From CAVVST01 sp963750995 (GTDB taxonomy: Bacteria > Acidobacteriota > Vicinamibacteria > Vicinamibacterales > UBA2999), in assembly GCA_963750995.1 (NCBI GenBank), contig CAVVST010000002.1:1312939-1376938 (forward strand): a stretch of DNA of 64,000 nucleotides, written 5' to 3'. Each line of letters starts with the position of its first letter. Position 1 is the stretch's first letter. Made by a program: the position numbers and the translations under genes. Positions 9,361 to 19,509 of the stretch are shown here, piece after piece. Below the pieces are notes generated by a model, which worked only from the letters and a program-made list of their open reading frames with translations, made no database searches and was not told the DNA's origin.

Positions 9361-9827
9361 CGGCCGTCTCCGAGCAGCAACAGCGAAACGTCGCGCGTGC
9401 GCGGTCCGTCGAGCTCGACCAGAAACACCCGCTGCCATCGTCCGAGCTGGAGCTCGCCGTCGACGACGTTCAAGGCGGTCGTCGACCCGAGCAGCAGTGT
9501 CCGGCAGTGGGAATGGCCGTTCGGTGGCTCGCCGAGCACGCAGTTGACCGTGCGCAGCGTGATGTTGTCGTGGCGGTAATCGGCATCTGCCGGCGCCAGG
9601 CGTTCCAGCAGCCTGGTCATGTCCGTCAGGAGCAGAGGCTCGTGTTCGTTGACGACAATGGCGGCCGTCGTGTGCAACGACTGGACGTTGAGCAACCCCG
9701 ACTGAATGCCGGACGCCGCCACGAAGCCTTCGAGGTCTGCCGTGAGATCGATGAACTGCGTGGGGTGATTGGTATCGATGCGGATAGTCGTGTGGCGGCA
9801 GGTCGGACTCGGGGCAACGGTCTGCAT
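9357..9827 (-). CDS. YjbQ family protein (UPF0047, thiamine-phosphate-synthase-like)
   Basis: This roughly 156-residue protein is of the YjbQ/UPF0047 family, small trimeric enzymes with weak thiamine phosphate synthase activity in E. coli and an unsettled natural role. Family signatures are the LNVQSLHTTAAIVVNEHEP segment, the DYRHDN motif, GHSHCRTLLLGST and the C-terminal GRWQRVFLVELDGPR. The conserved His residues (SLHTT, YRHD, GHSH) that bind metal are all present. The ATG at 9827 is preferred because GGAGG lies six bases upstream; the ATG at 9833 overlaps that site. A perfect small inverted repeat (cctcc acg aggagg) covers the ribosome site. The gene overlaps the radical SAM gene by four bases. 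Confidence 0.9.
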   Translation of the reverse strand: MQTVAPSPTCRHTTIRIDTNHPTQFIDLTADLEGFVAASGIQSGLLNVQSLHTTAAIVVNEHEPLLLTDMTRLLERLAPADADYRHDNITLRTVNCVLGEPPNGHSHCRTLLLGSTTALNVVDGELQLGRWQRVFLVELDGPRTRDVSLLLLGDGR

Positions 9828-9854
9828 GGTCATCCTCCACGAGGAGGATCCGCG

Positions 9855-11084
9855 TCAGACCCCCGGCAAGTCTTGAGCGGCAGATGAGGAGTTGGTGAGA
9901 TCCGCGTGAGATCTGCGGCGGAGCAGCGCGATTCCCACGCCAAACCCGAAGATTCCGCCCTCCCAGGCGGCGATCAGCGCTTGCGACACCGGTCCGAACC
10001 CGGGCTCGCCAATGAGCCGGCCGAGCGGCGCCAGGCTGATCTGGGATCCGCGCGCCTCGCGCGCGATGCCGTGCAAGGTGCCGCCGACGAGCGGCCGTCC
10101 AACCCATGTAAGAGCAAGTGCCCCCGCGGCGCAGAACGCGGCGATGACAGCCGCGTTACGGACGAGGGAATGCGCTGCTTGACCCAATCTGCCGGAACGC
10201 CTAGGCGGCGTTCCTATGTGGCGGCGGGCGATGGCGTAACCGGATCCCGCCGCCGCTCCGATGACAAGGCCTTCAAAGGCGCCGCCGATCGGCAGATCCA
10301 AACCGACGACGGCAGCCAGGCTCCAGCGCATCAGCCACTGGACCGCCAGGCCAATCGCCGCTCCGCCCGCCGCCGCGCCAGTCGTGAGTCCGACGGTGTT
10401 GCGCAGCCGGGAACTCGACTCCGCGAAGGCGAGTCCGGCGCCGACGCCGAGGCCGCCGGCGGCACCGGCGCCAGCACCTACGAGGCCCAGCACCGGGACG
10501 ATGGCAAGCGGCGCGGCGTTGTCGGGGGCCACGCTGAGAAGCAGGCCGCCGGCGAGGCCAGCTACCGCTCCCGCCAGCGACGCTCCGGCACACGCCCGCG
10601 TCGCGCCGGTGACGAGCGCGGTCAGCGATGCGCCGACCTTTTGTCGCGTCTGCTCCGCCTTCGCGCTCCGCGCTTCCGCCTTCGCCGTCCCGGCTTCGGC
10701 GGACAAGCCGGAAGGCACGTCGCGCTGGACTTCCGGTGCGCGCGCAGGCGGAGGCACATCCTCTTCGGGTTCCTCGATGACGTCTGGACACGTGAACTGG
10801 TAGCCGTGGCGTGAGACCGTGCGGATGAACCGCGGCTCGCGTGGATCGTCGCCAAGCGTCCGGCGCAGCGTGCGGATGGCCTGCGACAGCGCGCTGTCCG
10901 AGACGATGACGTCACTCCAGACGCGATCGAAAATCTCGCGGCGATGGACGGCGTCGCGTCTTCGCTCGACGAGGAAGATCAGCAGATCGAGATAGCGGGG
11001 GATCAGCGGCAACTGCTGGCCGCTGCGGATCAGCAGCCGCTGCCGTGTCGAGAGGGTGAAGTCACTGAACCGGTAGCGCGGCAC
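9855..11084 (-). CDS. OmpR/CadC-type winged-helix regulator with glycine-rich membrane domain
   Basis: The first 100 residues form a trans_reg_C winged helix: a DFTLSTRQRLLIRSG strand, IPRYLDLLIFLVERRRDAV, EIFDRVWSDVIVSDSALSQA and the recognition part RFIRTVSRHGYQF. A Pro/Glu linker and an AKAEARSAKAE helix follow. Then come several hydrophobic, glycine/alanine-rich segments (GLAGGLLLSVAP, VLGLVGAGAGAAGG, FGFGVGIALL) that look like four to six membrane helices with glycine-zipper character. The layout is CadC-like: DNA binding inside the cell, sensing at the membrane. There is no receiver domain or kinase next to it. The start is taken at the GTG before PRYRFSDF because upstream in-frame sequence is unlike protein. 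The likely target is unknown. Confidence 0.8.
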   Translation of the reverse strand: MPRYRFSDFTLSTRQRLLIRSGQQLPLIPRYLDLLIFLVERRRDAVHRREIFDRVWSDVIVSDSALSQAIRTLRRTLGDDPREPRFIRTVSRHGYQFTCPDVIEEPEEDVPPPARAPEVQRDVPSGLSAEAGTAKAEARSAKAEQTRQKVGASLTALVTGATRACAGASLAGAVAGLAGGLLLSVAPDNAAPLAIVPVLGLVGAGAGAAGGLGVGAGLAFAESSSRLRNTVGLTTGAAAGGAAIGLAVQWLMRWSLAAVVGLDLPIGGAFEGLVIGAAAGSGYAIARRHIGTPPRRSGRLGQAAHSLVRNAAVIAAFCAAGALALTWVGRPLVGGTLHGIAREARGSQISLAPLGRLIGEPGFGPVSQALIAAWEGGIFGFGVGIALLRRRSHADLTNSSSAAQDLPGV

Positions 11085-11125
11085 GCGGGTCTCAAGTCTA
11101 GCCGCGTCGATCGCCGGATGCGGGG

Positions 11126-11695
11126 CTACTTCGCGGCCAGGGAACGCAGAATGGCGCCGCGCAGTTGAGGATCCTCTGGCGTGACATCGCTCGGAAAGAA
11201 GGCGGCCACCCTGCCCTGCTTGTCGATGACGTACTTGCCGAAATTCCACGCGGGGAGGTTGCCGGATCGGCCGAGAAACGCGTAGAGCGGCGACTGCGCA
11301 CCGCCGGGGCGCGTGACGACTTTCTCGAACAGCGGAAACGTCACGTCGTACGTGAGGCGGCAGAACGTCGCGATCTCCGCTGCCGTGCCTGGTTCCTGCT
11401 CGCCGAAGTCGTTGCTCGGGAAGCCAAGCACACTGAAGCCCTTCCCCTTCAGCTCACGGTGCAGTGCCTCAAGCCCTTTATATTGCGGCGTATAGCCACA
11501 GTAGCTGGCGACGTTCACCACCAGGCTCACCATCCCGCGGTACTGGGAGAGACTTGCCGGCTTGCCGTCGAGCGTCGTTGTTTTCAGATCGTAGAAGGAA
11601 GACACCGACCCTCCCGGAGACGGGCCGGCCTGTCTGGCCAGGAGCGGCATTACCGCCACGAGGACAGCTGCGATGCATGCGAACGCGCGTGTCAT
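11126..11695 (-). CDS. Glutathione peroxidase family protein, exported
   Basis: The 189-residue thiol peroxidase is preceded by a signal peptide (ACIAAVLVAVMPLLARQ). The peroxidatic Cys is at residue 66 in NVASYCGYT (a Cys, not selenocysteine, form). The rest of the catalytic set is visible: GFPSNDFGEQEPG (Gln100) and WNFGKYVID (Trp150, Asn151). The domain order and length fit the family plus leader. The role is probably reduction of lipid or other hydroperoxides in the periplasm using thioredoxin-type donors. It lies just downstream of the first Oar-like receptor, separated by a terminator hairpin, and upstream of the winged-helix regulator, so it may have its own promoter. Confidence 0.9.
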   Translation of the reverse strand: MTRAFACIAAVLVAVMPLLARQAGPSPGGSVSSFYDLKTTTLDGKPASLSQYRGMVSLVVNVASYCGYTPQYKGLEALHRELKGKGFSVLGFPSNDFGEQEPGTAAEIATFCRLTYDVTFPLFEKVVTRPGGAQSPLYAFLGRSGNLPAWNFGKYVIDKQGRVAAFFPSDVTPEDPQLRGAILRSLAAK

Positions 11696-11734
11696 CAGCA
11701 CCTCACACTCGCCGACCAGTAGACCGGAGACGAA

Positions 11735-11760
11735 ACAGCCGGGCGTTTCCGCCCGGCTGT
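11735..11760. terminator. Perfect 10-bp stem hairpin behind the first Oar-like gene
   Basis: The sequence acagccgggc, a 6-base loop, then gcccggctgt forms a perfect stem. On the minus strand it follows the receptor ending at 11833 and is followed by TTTC, a weak U-tract. The identical hairpin recurs at 15315-15340 behind the second receptor. Confidence 0.7.
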
Positions 11761-11832
11761 TGTGGTAGGTGGTCAGCGTGTCGTTGGTCGTCGAGCCGGC
11801 TGAAGCCGGCCCCCGCGATTCACCCGTCGATT

Positions 11833-14800
11833 CTAGAAGTCGTACTTCACGCCGAACTGCAGGATGCGCGGCGCGCCGGCCTGCGTGGTCGATGCGCCCG
11901 AACGTCCCCGAGTTGAAGTTGGTGACCGGAGTCCCCCAGTTGAAGGTGTTGAGCAAGTTGAACGCCTCGAACCGCAGTTCCAGCCGCTGCGTCCCCACCG
12001 GAATGAGCTTCGAGAGCGCCATGTCGACCTGCCAGAACGACGGACCCACCGCGAGGTTCCGTTTGGCATTGCCCAGGGTGCCCAGAGGCGCCAGCGCGAA
12101 GGCGGCACGGTTGAAGTAGTTGTTGATCATGCTCACCAGGCTCCAGGTCGGAGGCGTCCTTGCCAGGACCATAGATGTCATCGCTGAGCAGGTCGGGCCG
12201 CTGAACCGAGGAGTGCGAACCGATCAGCGCGCGGTCGACGCCGCTGGTGATGTTGAGCCGGCTCCCCGATCGCGCGCTGAGGATGCCCGACACCCGCCAG
12301 TTCGACGCCAGCGCGCGCACGACCCCGTTGCCAACCTCCGGCGTCTGGTACCCGGCGTTGAGCGTCCCGAGGTGCTTGCGGTCCTGATCGCAGTAGCCGG
12401 CGTCGAAATCCGGGTCGTCCGGAATCGAATAGCCGGCGCTGGTCTGATTGAAGGTCGTCGCAGTGGCCGTGCCCTCGCACTTCGACAGCGTATAGCTGGC
12501 GTTGAGGCTCACGCCGGTCGCGCTCCGATGCCGCGCGGCCAGCTTCAGGCCCTTGATACTTCTGCCAGCCGATGTCCGTGTTGAGGTCGAGCGCACCGAT
12601 CTGGGCGGACTTGACCGGATTCTCCAGCGACAGCGCGCGCCGCTGGTTCAGGTTCGCATTGGTCGAGCACACCGGGAAGGTCCGCGGGCCCGTGTCGGTA
12701 TTCAGCGTGCAGGGGCCGAGGCCCAGGAACACGCCGGGGTTGACCGCCGACTGCGCCCAGAGCCGGTCGGAGTAGCTGCCCAGATAGCTCGCCGACACGC
12801 CCCAGCTGGCCCCGAGCTGCTGCTCGACCATCACGTTCCACTGCTGCGCCCGTGGTGAATTGATGTCGGGATCCATCGAACCAAAGGCGCCGAATGGGAT
12901 GTACGCCACGGTGGGGCTGGCGACGATGGGGTGAGGATCGCCACCCGGGAGGTGCCCCCAGGGGTCGTCCATGCCGCCCGGCGGATCGGTGATGAGCGAG
13001 CGGTTGCCGAACGGCGGGGCTCCAGAGTTGATGTTGTGGTACTCGCCCGCCATGAAGTCGTACCCCATCGAGTACCGACGACCGCACGGCGAGGCGGCCA
13101 TCCCCGTGGACGTCCCACGCCACGCCCGCGCGCGGCGCGAGGTTCCACCACTGCGTGTTCAACCCGGTCTTCCCGTCCGGGAAGCCCTCGTCTCCCGGAT
13201 AGACGAGTCCGGGAGGCGCGTTGAGGAATACCTTGCTCCGGATGTCCTGGTCGAAATTCTCTTTCCGCCAGATCACGACCGCGTCGTTCTCGACGTATTG
13301 ACCGAAATACGGTTCCCACCGCAGGCCCGCATTGAACGTCACCCGGTTCGACACTCGCCAGGCATCCTGCACATACGCGCCCAGGTACCAGTTGTGGATA
13401 TCCAGGATGCTCGGGCCGCCGATCTCGAGCCTCGCGACGCGTCCACTCAGGAAATCCGCAAGGGCGTGCCCGGTCAGGCTGCCGTCAATCGTCCAGCTGC
13501 CGCCGGTGCGGGACGTGGACCGCGTGTCGAACTTCCAGTAGCGGGTATTCGCGCCGAAGCCGAACTGATGGCTCCCCCGCACCATGGTCACGTCGTCGGA
13601 GAACCCGTAGAGCTTGTGCGTCGACCGCCGCTCCCCGCTCCCAACCAGGGCGAACATGCCGTTGACGTTGACCGGGAACTGGCTCGCCACGTCGGAGCCC
13701 TCTTCCGTGGGATAGGAGTACATTTTCACGCCCATGTCGGCCGGGCTGGGAAGCCCCGGGTTGTGGTAGCGGTGTGAATCCGTCGTCGCTCCACGTGAAC
13801 CGGAACGCGTTGACGAGCGCCGCGCTCATGACATGGGTATCGACCCAGCACCAACGATCGGAGCATGTCCGCGGTGCCCTCATGGTCGCTCCCCGACTTG
13901 AGGATGTTGTCGCCCGGGCCCTCCCACGCCGGGGGGAGGTCGTTCTTGTAAACCATGTACCGGCCAAAGACCAACTGATTGCGGGTCGCCTGGAAGTCGA
14001 CCCGCGCGATCGGTTCATGAATGTCCCGGCCCTGGGCGGCCGACCACTGGACCTGGCCACAGGGGTCCGTGGTCTGGGGCAGCAGCGCGGAGACTTCCTC
14101 GCCGCCGGGCTCAAGCGGGCCGGATCGATGCGGTTCCCGACGAACGGGGCGCCCAGGTTGATCTGCCTCCCGCCGTTGCACGCCGGCGACGCGATCGTCG
14201 TGAAGTCGCCCGCGAGCATCTGGGCCGTCGGCACGTACGAAATGTTGCTCGTCGGCACCTGACGCAGGATGGTGCCCTGGTAGCCGGCGAAAAAGAACAG
14301 CCTGTCGCGGACGATGGGGCCGCCAATCGTGCCGCCGAACTGGTTGCGCCGGAGGCCGTCGTCCTTCTGCTTGCCGTCGGGGCCGAATTCGGCGAAATGT
14401 TCCGGCGCGTTGAACCGCCGATCGCGCAGGAACTCGAAGCCGCCGCCGTGGAACGCATTGGTCCCCGACTTGGTCACGGCGTTGACCGACGCGCCCGACT
14501 TGACGCCGTTGTCGGCGGAGAGGCCGCTCGTCGCCACCTGGAACTCCTGGAGCGCATCCGGGAACGGCATCGGCAGCCCGGCGTTGCTCTGCGGGTTGTT
14601 GTGCTCCGCCCCGTCCAGCGTGTAGGCCACGCCGCCCGGCAGGCCGCCGGCGACCGAGATGTACACGCCGCCCGGCACGCCACGTTCCGTCGTGCCGGTC
14701 TGCACGGCGGCGCCGGCGAGCACGATCAGGTCGGTGACCTGGCGGCCCTGCAGCGGTAGCTCGAGGATGTCCTCGTTGTCCACGACCGTGCTGATGCCCG

Positions 14801-15194
14801 CGCTGCGGACGTCGACCAGCGGCGCCGCGGCCTCGACGGTGACCGACTCCTCCAGCGCGCCGACGCCGAGCACGGCATTGACCGTCGGCGTCCCGCCCAC
14901 CTGCAGCACGATGCCCGTCTGCACGTAGGTCCGGAATCCCTGGAGCGCGACCTCGAGCCGGTACGGCCCGATCGGCAGGTTCGTCAGCAGGTAGCCGCCC
15001 GTTTCATCAGTCACGGCCGTGCGAACGAGGCCCGTGTCGGTCTGCGTCGCGGTGACGGTCACGCCGGGCAGCACGGCGCCGCTTTCGTCGCGAACCGTGC
15101 CGCTCAGCTGCGCTGTCGCCTGCGCCCACGCGGCGCCGGCGGTCAGCAGAAGGATCAAAACGCCGTACGAACAGCGGCCCATCCAAGTCTTCAT
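11833..15194 (-). pseudogene. Oar-like TonB-dependent receptor 1, broken by about seven frameshifts
   Basis: The intact protein would be about 1,100 residues: a signal peptide (LILLLTAGAAWAQ), a carboxypeptidase regulatory-like domain (SGTVRDESGAVLPGVTV), a plug domain (NAVTKSGTNAFHGGGFEF, NQFGGTIGGPIVRD) and a 22-strand barrel ending in the typical ILQFGVKYDF. The ATG at 15194 has GGAGGAAA upstream. Frames change near 14095, 13843, 13760, 13080, 12560, 12150 and 11885, yet each piece aligns to the next-door paralogue at 15385-18730. The break near 13080 is the same one found in that paralogue. The others are private, so this copy is either decaying or badly sequenced. The expected function is outer-membrane uptake of a large substrate. 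Confidence 0.85.
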
Positions 15195-15314
15195 TTGCGT
15201 CAATTTCCTCCACAAAACTCTGGCGGTCGGACTGTTTGTTATACACCAGCCTCAGCCGGATCGCCACGGCCGCTGGCTGATTTCGACAAAGTGAGGAAAA
15301 ACGTGCAAACGGAA

Positions 15315-15340
15315 ACAGCCGGGCGTTTCCGCCCGGCTGT
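15315..15340. terminator. Perfect 10-bp stem hairpin behind the second Oar-like gene
   Basis: This is the same stem and loop as at 11735-11760. On the minus strand it follows the stop at 15385 and is followed by TTTCCGTTT and a TTTTT run a little later. It separates the two tandem receptors. Confidence 0.75.
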
Positions 15341-15384
15341 GGGGGTTAGAGGGGTCATCGAATCGGCGGTTTCAGCCGCCGATG

Positions 15385-18300
15385 CTAGAAGTCGTACTTC
15401 ACGCCGAACTGCAGGATGCGCGGAGTGCCCGCCTGCGAGGTGATGCGTCCGAACGTCGCCGCGTTGAAGTTGGTGGCCGGACTCCCCCAGTTGAAGTGGT
15501 TGAACAGGTTGAACGCCTCGACCCTCAGTTCCAGCCGCTGCGTTCCGAAGGGAACAAGCTTCGAAAGCGCCAGGTCGATCTGCCAGAACGCCGGTCCCAC
15601 CGCGAGATTGCGGGTCGCATTGCCCAGCGTGCCCGACGCCGGCAGCGCGAAGGCGGCCCGGTTGAAGTAGTTGTTGATCTGCTCCCCAGGTTTCAAGTCG
15701 GAAGCGCCTTTGCCTGGACCATAGATGTCATCGCTGACCAGGTCGGGACGCTGAGCCGAGATACCAACGAACGCGCGGTCAACGCCACTGGTGATGTTGA
15801 GCCGGCTCCCCGAGCGCACGTTGAGAATGCCCGAGACCCGCCAGTTCGACGCAACCGCGCTCACGATCCCGTTACCGACCGCCGGTGTCTGGTACCCCAT
15901 GTTGACCGTGCCCAGATGCGTGCGGTCCTGATTGCAGGGGCCGGCGTCGAAATCCGGGTCGTCAGGATTGGTGTAGCCGGCGCTGATTTGATTGAAGGCG
16001 GTAGCGGTGTCCGTGCCTGTGCACTTCGACAGCGTGTAGCTGCCGTTGAGGCTCACGCCGGTCGCGGTCCGATGCCGCGCTTGCAGCTTCAGGCCACGAT
16101 ACTTCTGCCAGCCGACGTCCGAGTTGAGGTCAAGCGCGCCGATCTTGGCCGCCTTGATCGGATCCTCCAGCGACAGCTTGCGCCGCTGGTTCAGGTTCGC
16201 ATTGGTCGAGCACACCGGGAACGTCCTCGGACCCGTGGCAGTGTTGAGCGTGCAGGAGCCCAGGCCCAGGAACACACCCGGGTTGAGCGCCGTCTGCGCC
16301 CAGAGCCGGTCGGCGTAGCTGCCCAGATAGGCTGCGGACACGCCCCAACTGGCCCCCAATTGCCGCTCGAGGGTCACGTTCCACTGCTGCACACGTGGTG
16401 AATTGATGTCGGGATCCATGTTGCCAAAGGCGCCATACGGGATGTACTCGGCGTTCGGGTTGGGGAAGATGGGGTGGGGATCGCCACCGAGGTGACCCCA
16501 GGGGTCGTCCATCCGGCCCGGCGGATCGTTGATGAGCGAGCGGCTGCCGAACGGCGGGGCCCCGGCATTGATGTTGTGGTACTCGCCAGCCATGAAGTCA
16601 TACCCCATCGAGTACAGACGACCGCACGGCGAGGCGGCCATCTCCGTGGACGTCCCACGCCACGCCCGCGCGCGGCGCCAGGTTCCACCACTGAATGTTC
16701 AACCCGGTCTTCCCCTCCGGGAAGCCCTCGTCCCCCGGATAGAGGAGTCCCGGCGGCGCGTTGAGGAACACCTTGCTCGTGATGGCGCGGTCGAAGTTCT
16801 CCTTCTTGAAGATCACGATCGCATCGTTCTCAACGTACTGGCCGAAGTACGGCTCCCACCGCACGCCCGCATTGATCGTCACCCGGTTCGACACGCGCCA
16901 CGCGTCCTGCGCGTACGCGCCCAGGTACCAGTTGTGGATATCCAGGATGCTGGGGCCGCCGATCTCGAGCTCCGTGACCCGTCCTGTCAGGAAATCCGCA
17001 AGGTCGTGCCCGGTCGCGCTGCCGTCGATCTCCCAGGTGCCGCCGGTGCGGGACGTCGAACGTGTGTCAAATTTCCAGTATCGCGTGTTGGCGCCGACGC
17101 CGAGCTGATGGCTCCCCCGCACCAGGGTCACGTCGTCGGAAAACGCGTAGGTCCTGTGTTTCGACCTCCGCTCCGTCGCTCCTCCGCTGTTGAAGCTGAA
17201 ACTGTCGCCGACGGTCAGCGGGAACTGGCTGGTCCCGTCGGAGTCTTCGTACGTGGGATAGCTGTACATCTTCACCCCGACGTCGGCCGGGCTGAAAAAC
17301 CCCGGGTTCTGGCCGCGGTGAGAATCCGTGGAGTTGTACGTGAAACGTACCGCGTTGACGACCGACGCGCTCACGACCTGGGTGTGACCCAGAGCCAGCG
17401 CGTGGAGCTGGTCCTCGGTACCGGCTTCCGTCGTCTTGAGGATGTTGTCGCCGGGGCCTTCCCACGGTGCGGGTATCGTCTGCTTGGTGCCCATATACCG
17501 GCCAAAAATCAGCTGGTCGTTCGTCGCCTGGTAGTCGATCCTGACGACCGGCATGTGCTGGTCCTCGTTCTGGGTGGTCTCCCACTGGACTTCGCCACAG
17601 GGATGCGTGGTCTGAGGCAGCTTCGCGGCGATGTTCAACGCCGCCGGGCTGAAGAGGGCCGGACTGATGCGGTTGTTGACGAAGGGGGCGCTCAGGTTGA
17701 TCTGCCTCCCGGCGCACGCCGCCGACGTGATCGCCGTGAAATCGCCCGCGAGCATCTGGGGCGTCGGCACGTACGAAATGTTGCTCGTCGGAACCCGGCG
17801 CAGGATGGTGCCCTGGTAGGCGCCGAAGAAGAAGAGCTTGTCGCGGACGATGGGACCGCCCAGCGTGCCGCCGAACTGGTTGCGCCGGAGGCCGTCATCG
17901 ACCTGCTTGCCGTCGGGGCCGAACTCGGCAAAATGCTCCGGCGCATTGAAACGACGATCGCGCAGGAACTCGAAGCCATTCCCGGAAAAGCGGTTCGTGC
18001 CCGCCTTGGTCACCGCGTTGACCGACGCGCCTGACTTGACGCCGTTCTCAGCGGAGAGGCCGCTGGTCGCCACCTGGAATTCCTGCAGCGCATCGGGGAA
18101 CGGCATCGGCAGATTGCCGTTGCTCTGCGGGTTGTTGTGCTCCGCACCGTCCAGCGTGTAGGCCACCCCGAACGGCAAGCCGCCGCCGACCGAGATGTAC
18201 ACCCCGCCAGGCATGCCACGGGCCGGCGTCCCGGTCTGCACGGCGGCGCCGGCGAGCACGATCAGGTCGGTAACCTGGCGTCCCTGCAGCGGCAACTCCA

Positions 18301-18730
18301 GAATCGCCTCGTTGTCCACGACCGCGCTGATGCCCGCGCTGCGGACGTCGACGAGCGGTGCCGCGGCCTCGACGGTGACCGACTCCTCCAGCGCGCCAAC
18401 GCCAAGCACCGCATTGATCGTCGGCGTCCCGCCGACCTGCAGCACGATGCCCGTCTGCACGTAGGTCCTGAATCCCTGGAGCGCGACCTCGAGCTGGTAC
18501 GGCCCGGTTGGAAGGTTCGTCAGCAGGTAGCCGCCGGTCTCATTGGTGAGGGTGGTGCGAACGAGGCCCGTATCGATCTGGGTCGCGGTGACGGTCACGC
18601 CGGGCAGCACGGCGCCGCTTTCATCGCGAACCGTACCGCTCAGCTGCGCGGTCGCCTGCGCCCAGGCGGCGCCGGCGGTCAGCAGAAGGATCAATGCGCC
18701 GTGCGAACAGCAGCGTATCCACGTCTTCAT
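15385..18730 (-). CDS. Oar-like TonB-dependent receptor 2, split by a single frameshift
   Basis: The first frame (18730 to 16598, 710 residues) holds the leader (GALILLLTAGAAWAQ), the carboxypeptidase-regulatory domain (GTVRDESGAVLPGVTV), the plug and about half of the barrel. It ends in RSSVLDGV. The second frame (read from about 16641 to 15385) continues with YSMGYDFMAGEYHNIN and runs cleanly to ILQFGVKYDF. Removing one base near 16625 (TCGTCTGTACTC to TCGTCGTACTC) joins both halves exactly as in the third receptor at 46.9 kb. There is no other defect in 3.3 kb, so this gene is in much better condition than its neighbour. It may be expressed through +1 frameshifting, as two polypeptides, or may simply contain an error. 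The ATG at 18730 follows GGAGGAATTGACTT. Confidence 0.85.
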
Positions 18731-18821
18731 AAGTCAATTCCTCCAAGGACCGTCACTCAGTCCGCTGGAATCTCGACGACGTCCGTTACGGGGCCGGGAT
18801 CGCCACGCCGATGCGAAGACG

Positions 18822-19079
18822 CTAATTTGCCGATGCTCTCCTTCCTCCTGTCTGCGCTCCCTTCGCCAATGCGAACACGTCCGGCACGCACCACGAAATC
18901 GACGCGTTCAAATGTTGTCGCTGGAGATGACGTTCCAGCTTGTCGGGCCACGACACGATGTGGTCGTTCCCGATAGATGTCGTCGTCGCTGACACATTGC
19001 CACTGCCAGACGACGAGCCGACTGTGAGTGCGGCCAGCGCGGCGGCCCTCACAAGCCAACGCCAGCGACTAACAGCCAT
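18822..19079 (-). CDS. Small secreted protein (85 aa), unknown
   Basis: The protein starts with an evident signal peptide (SRWRWLVRAAALAALTVGSS), followed by about 55 residues with a Ser/Gly/Thr-rich front, WPDKLERHLQRQHLNASISW and one Cys. I recognise no domain. The start is well supported: GAGAGGTGG precedes the ATG at 19079 at good spacing. That ribosome site lies inside a perfect hairpin (19085-19103), so translation could be controlled by RNA folding. The gene is on the minus strand, upstream of the second Oar-like gene, and may share its transcript. Confidence 0.5.
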   Translation of the reverse strand: MAVSRWRWLVRAAALAALTVGSSSGSGNVSATTTSIGNDHIVSWPDKLERHLQRQHLNASISWCVPDVFALAKGAQTGGRRASAN

Positions 19080-19084
19080 ACGGT

Positions 19085-19103
19085 CCACCTCTCGGAGAGG
19101 TGG
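19085..19103 (-). promoter_or_regulatory. Hairpin covering the ribosome binding site of the 85-aa gene
   Basis: ccacctctcggagaggtgg is a near-perfect palindrome with a minimal loop. On the minus strand its 3' arm is the GAGAGGTGG ribosome site of the gene starting at 19079. Sequestration would lower translation unless the hairpin is opened. Confidence 0.45.
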
Positions 19104-19209
19104 CGGCCGTGCAGCCGGACGGAGCTTATCAGAACGGTCGGCGATACTCACCAGGTTTTGAGGATGCCGCGAGCAGCATCCTTGCATTGGAGATGACCAT
19201 GAATACCCG

Positions 19210-19497
19210 GTGGGGCCGTGGGCAGGGCAGCTTATGGAGCCGGTGACTTACCGCGCAGAACGTCGGAACCTTCACCTGCGCAGAAGGGTGGTCGACTGCG
19301 TCGTCGAGAAGGTGCTCCGTAATCCGCGCATAATCTTCACAGTCGAGATGGTCCGACTCTGGTGCAATATTCCTCGTGAAGGAGCTCAGCGAATCGCCAC
19401 CACGCTGGCCAACGGTGGTCTGGTTCGCGAAATTAAGAATGGTGTGTTTTCGAGCGGCGCGTGGCCAGGAGCAGAGCGCTTGCAGCCGTCGAGCTAG
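19210..19497 (+). CDS. Possible small winged-helix protein, unknown
   Basis: The frame gives about 95 residues, of which the core looks like a helix-turn-helix or winged-helix protein: RRVVDCVVEKVLRNPRIIFT, EMVRLWCNIPREGAQRIATT, LANGGLVREIKNGVF. The order of a helix, a second helix with IPREGAQRI and a terminal hairpin fits DNA-binding wings. The start is unclear: a GTG at 19210 or an ATG at 19234 fit the frame, while the ATG at 19193 with TTGGAG before it is in another frame. An indel may therefore have moved the true start. It converges on the gene at 19510. Confidence 0.4.
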   Translation: MGPWAGQLMEPVTYRAERRNLHLRRRVVDCVVEKVLRNPRIIFTVEMVRLWCNIPREGAQRIATTLANGGLVREIKNGVFSSGAWPGAERLQPSS

Positions 19498-19509
19498 TGC
19501 CGGCGCTCG

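Noticed and set aside
16529..18034. Forward open frame of 501 codons opposite receptor 2
   Set aside because: It mirrors the codon bias of the receptor on the other strand and has no start site or motif.
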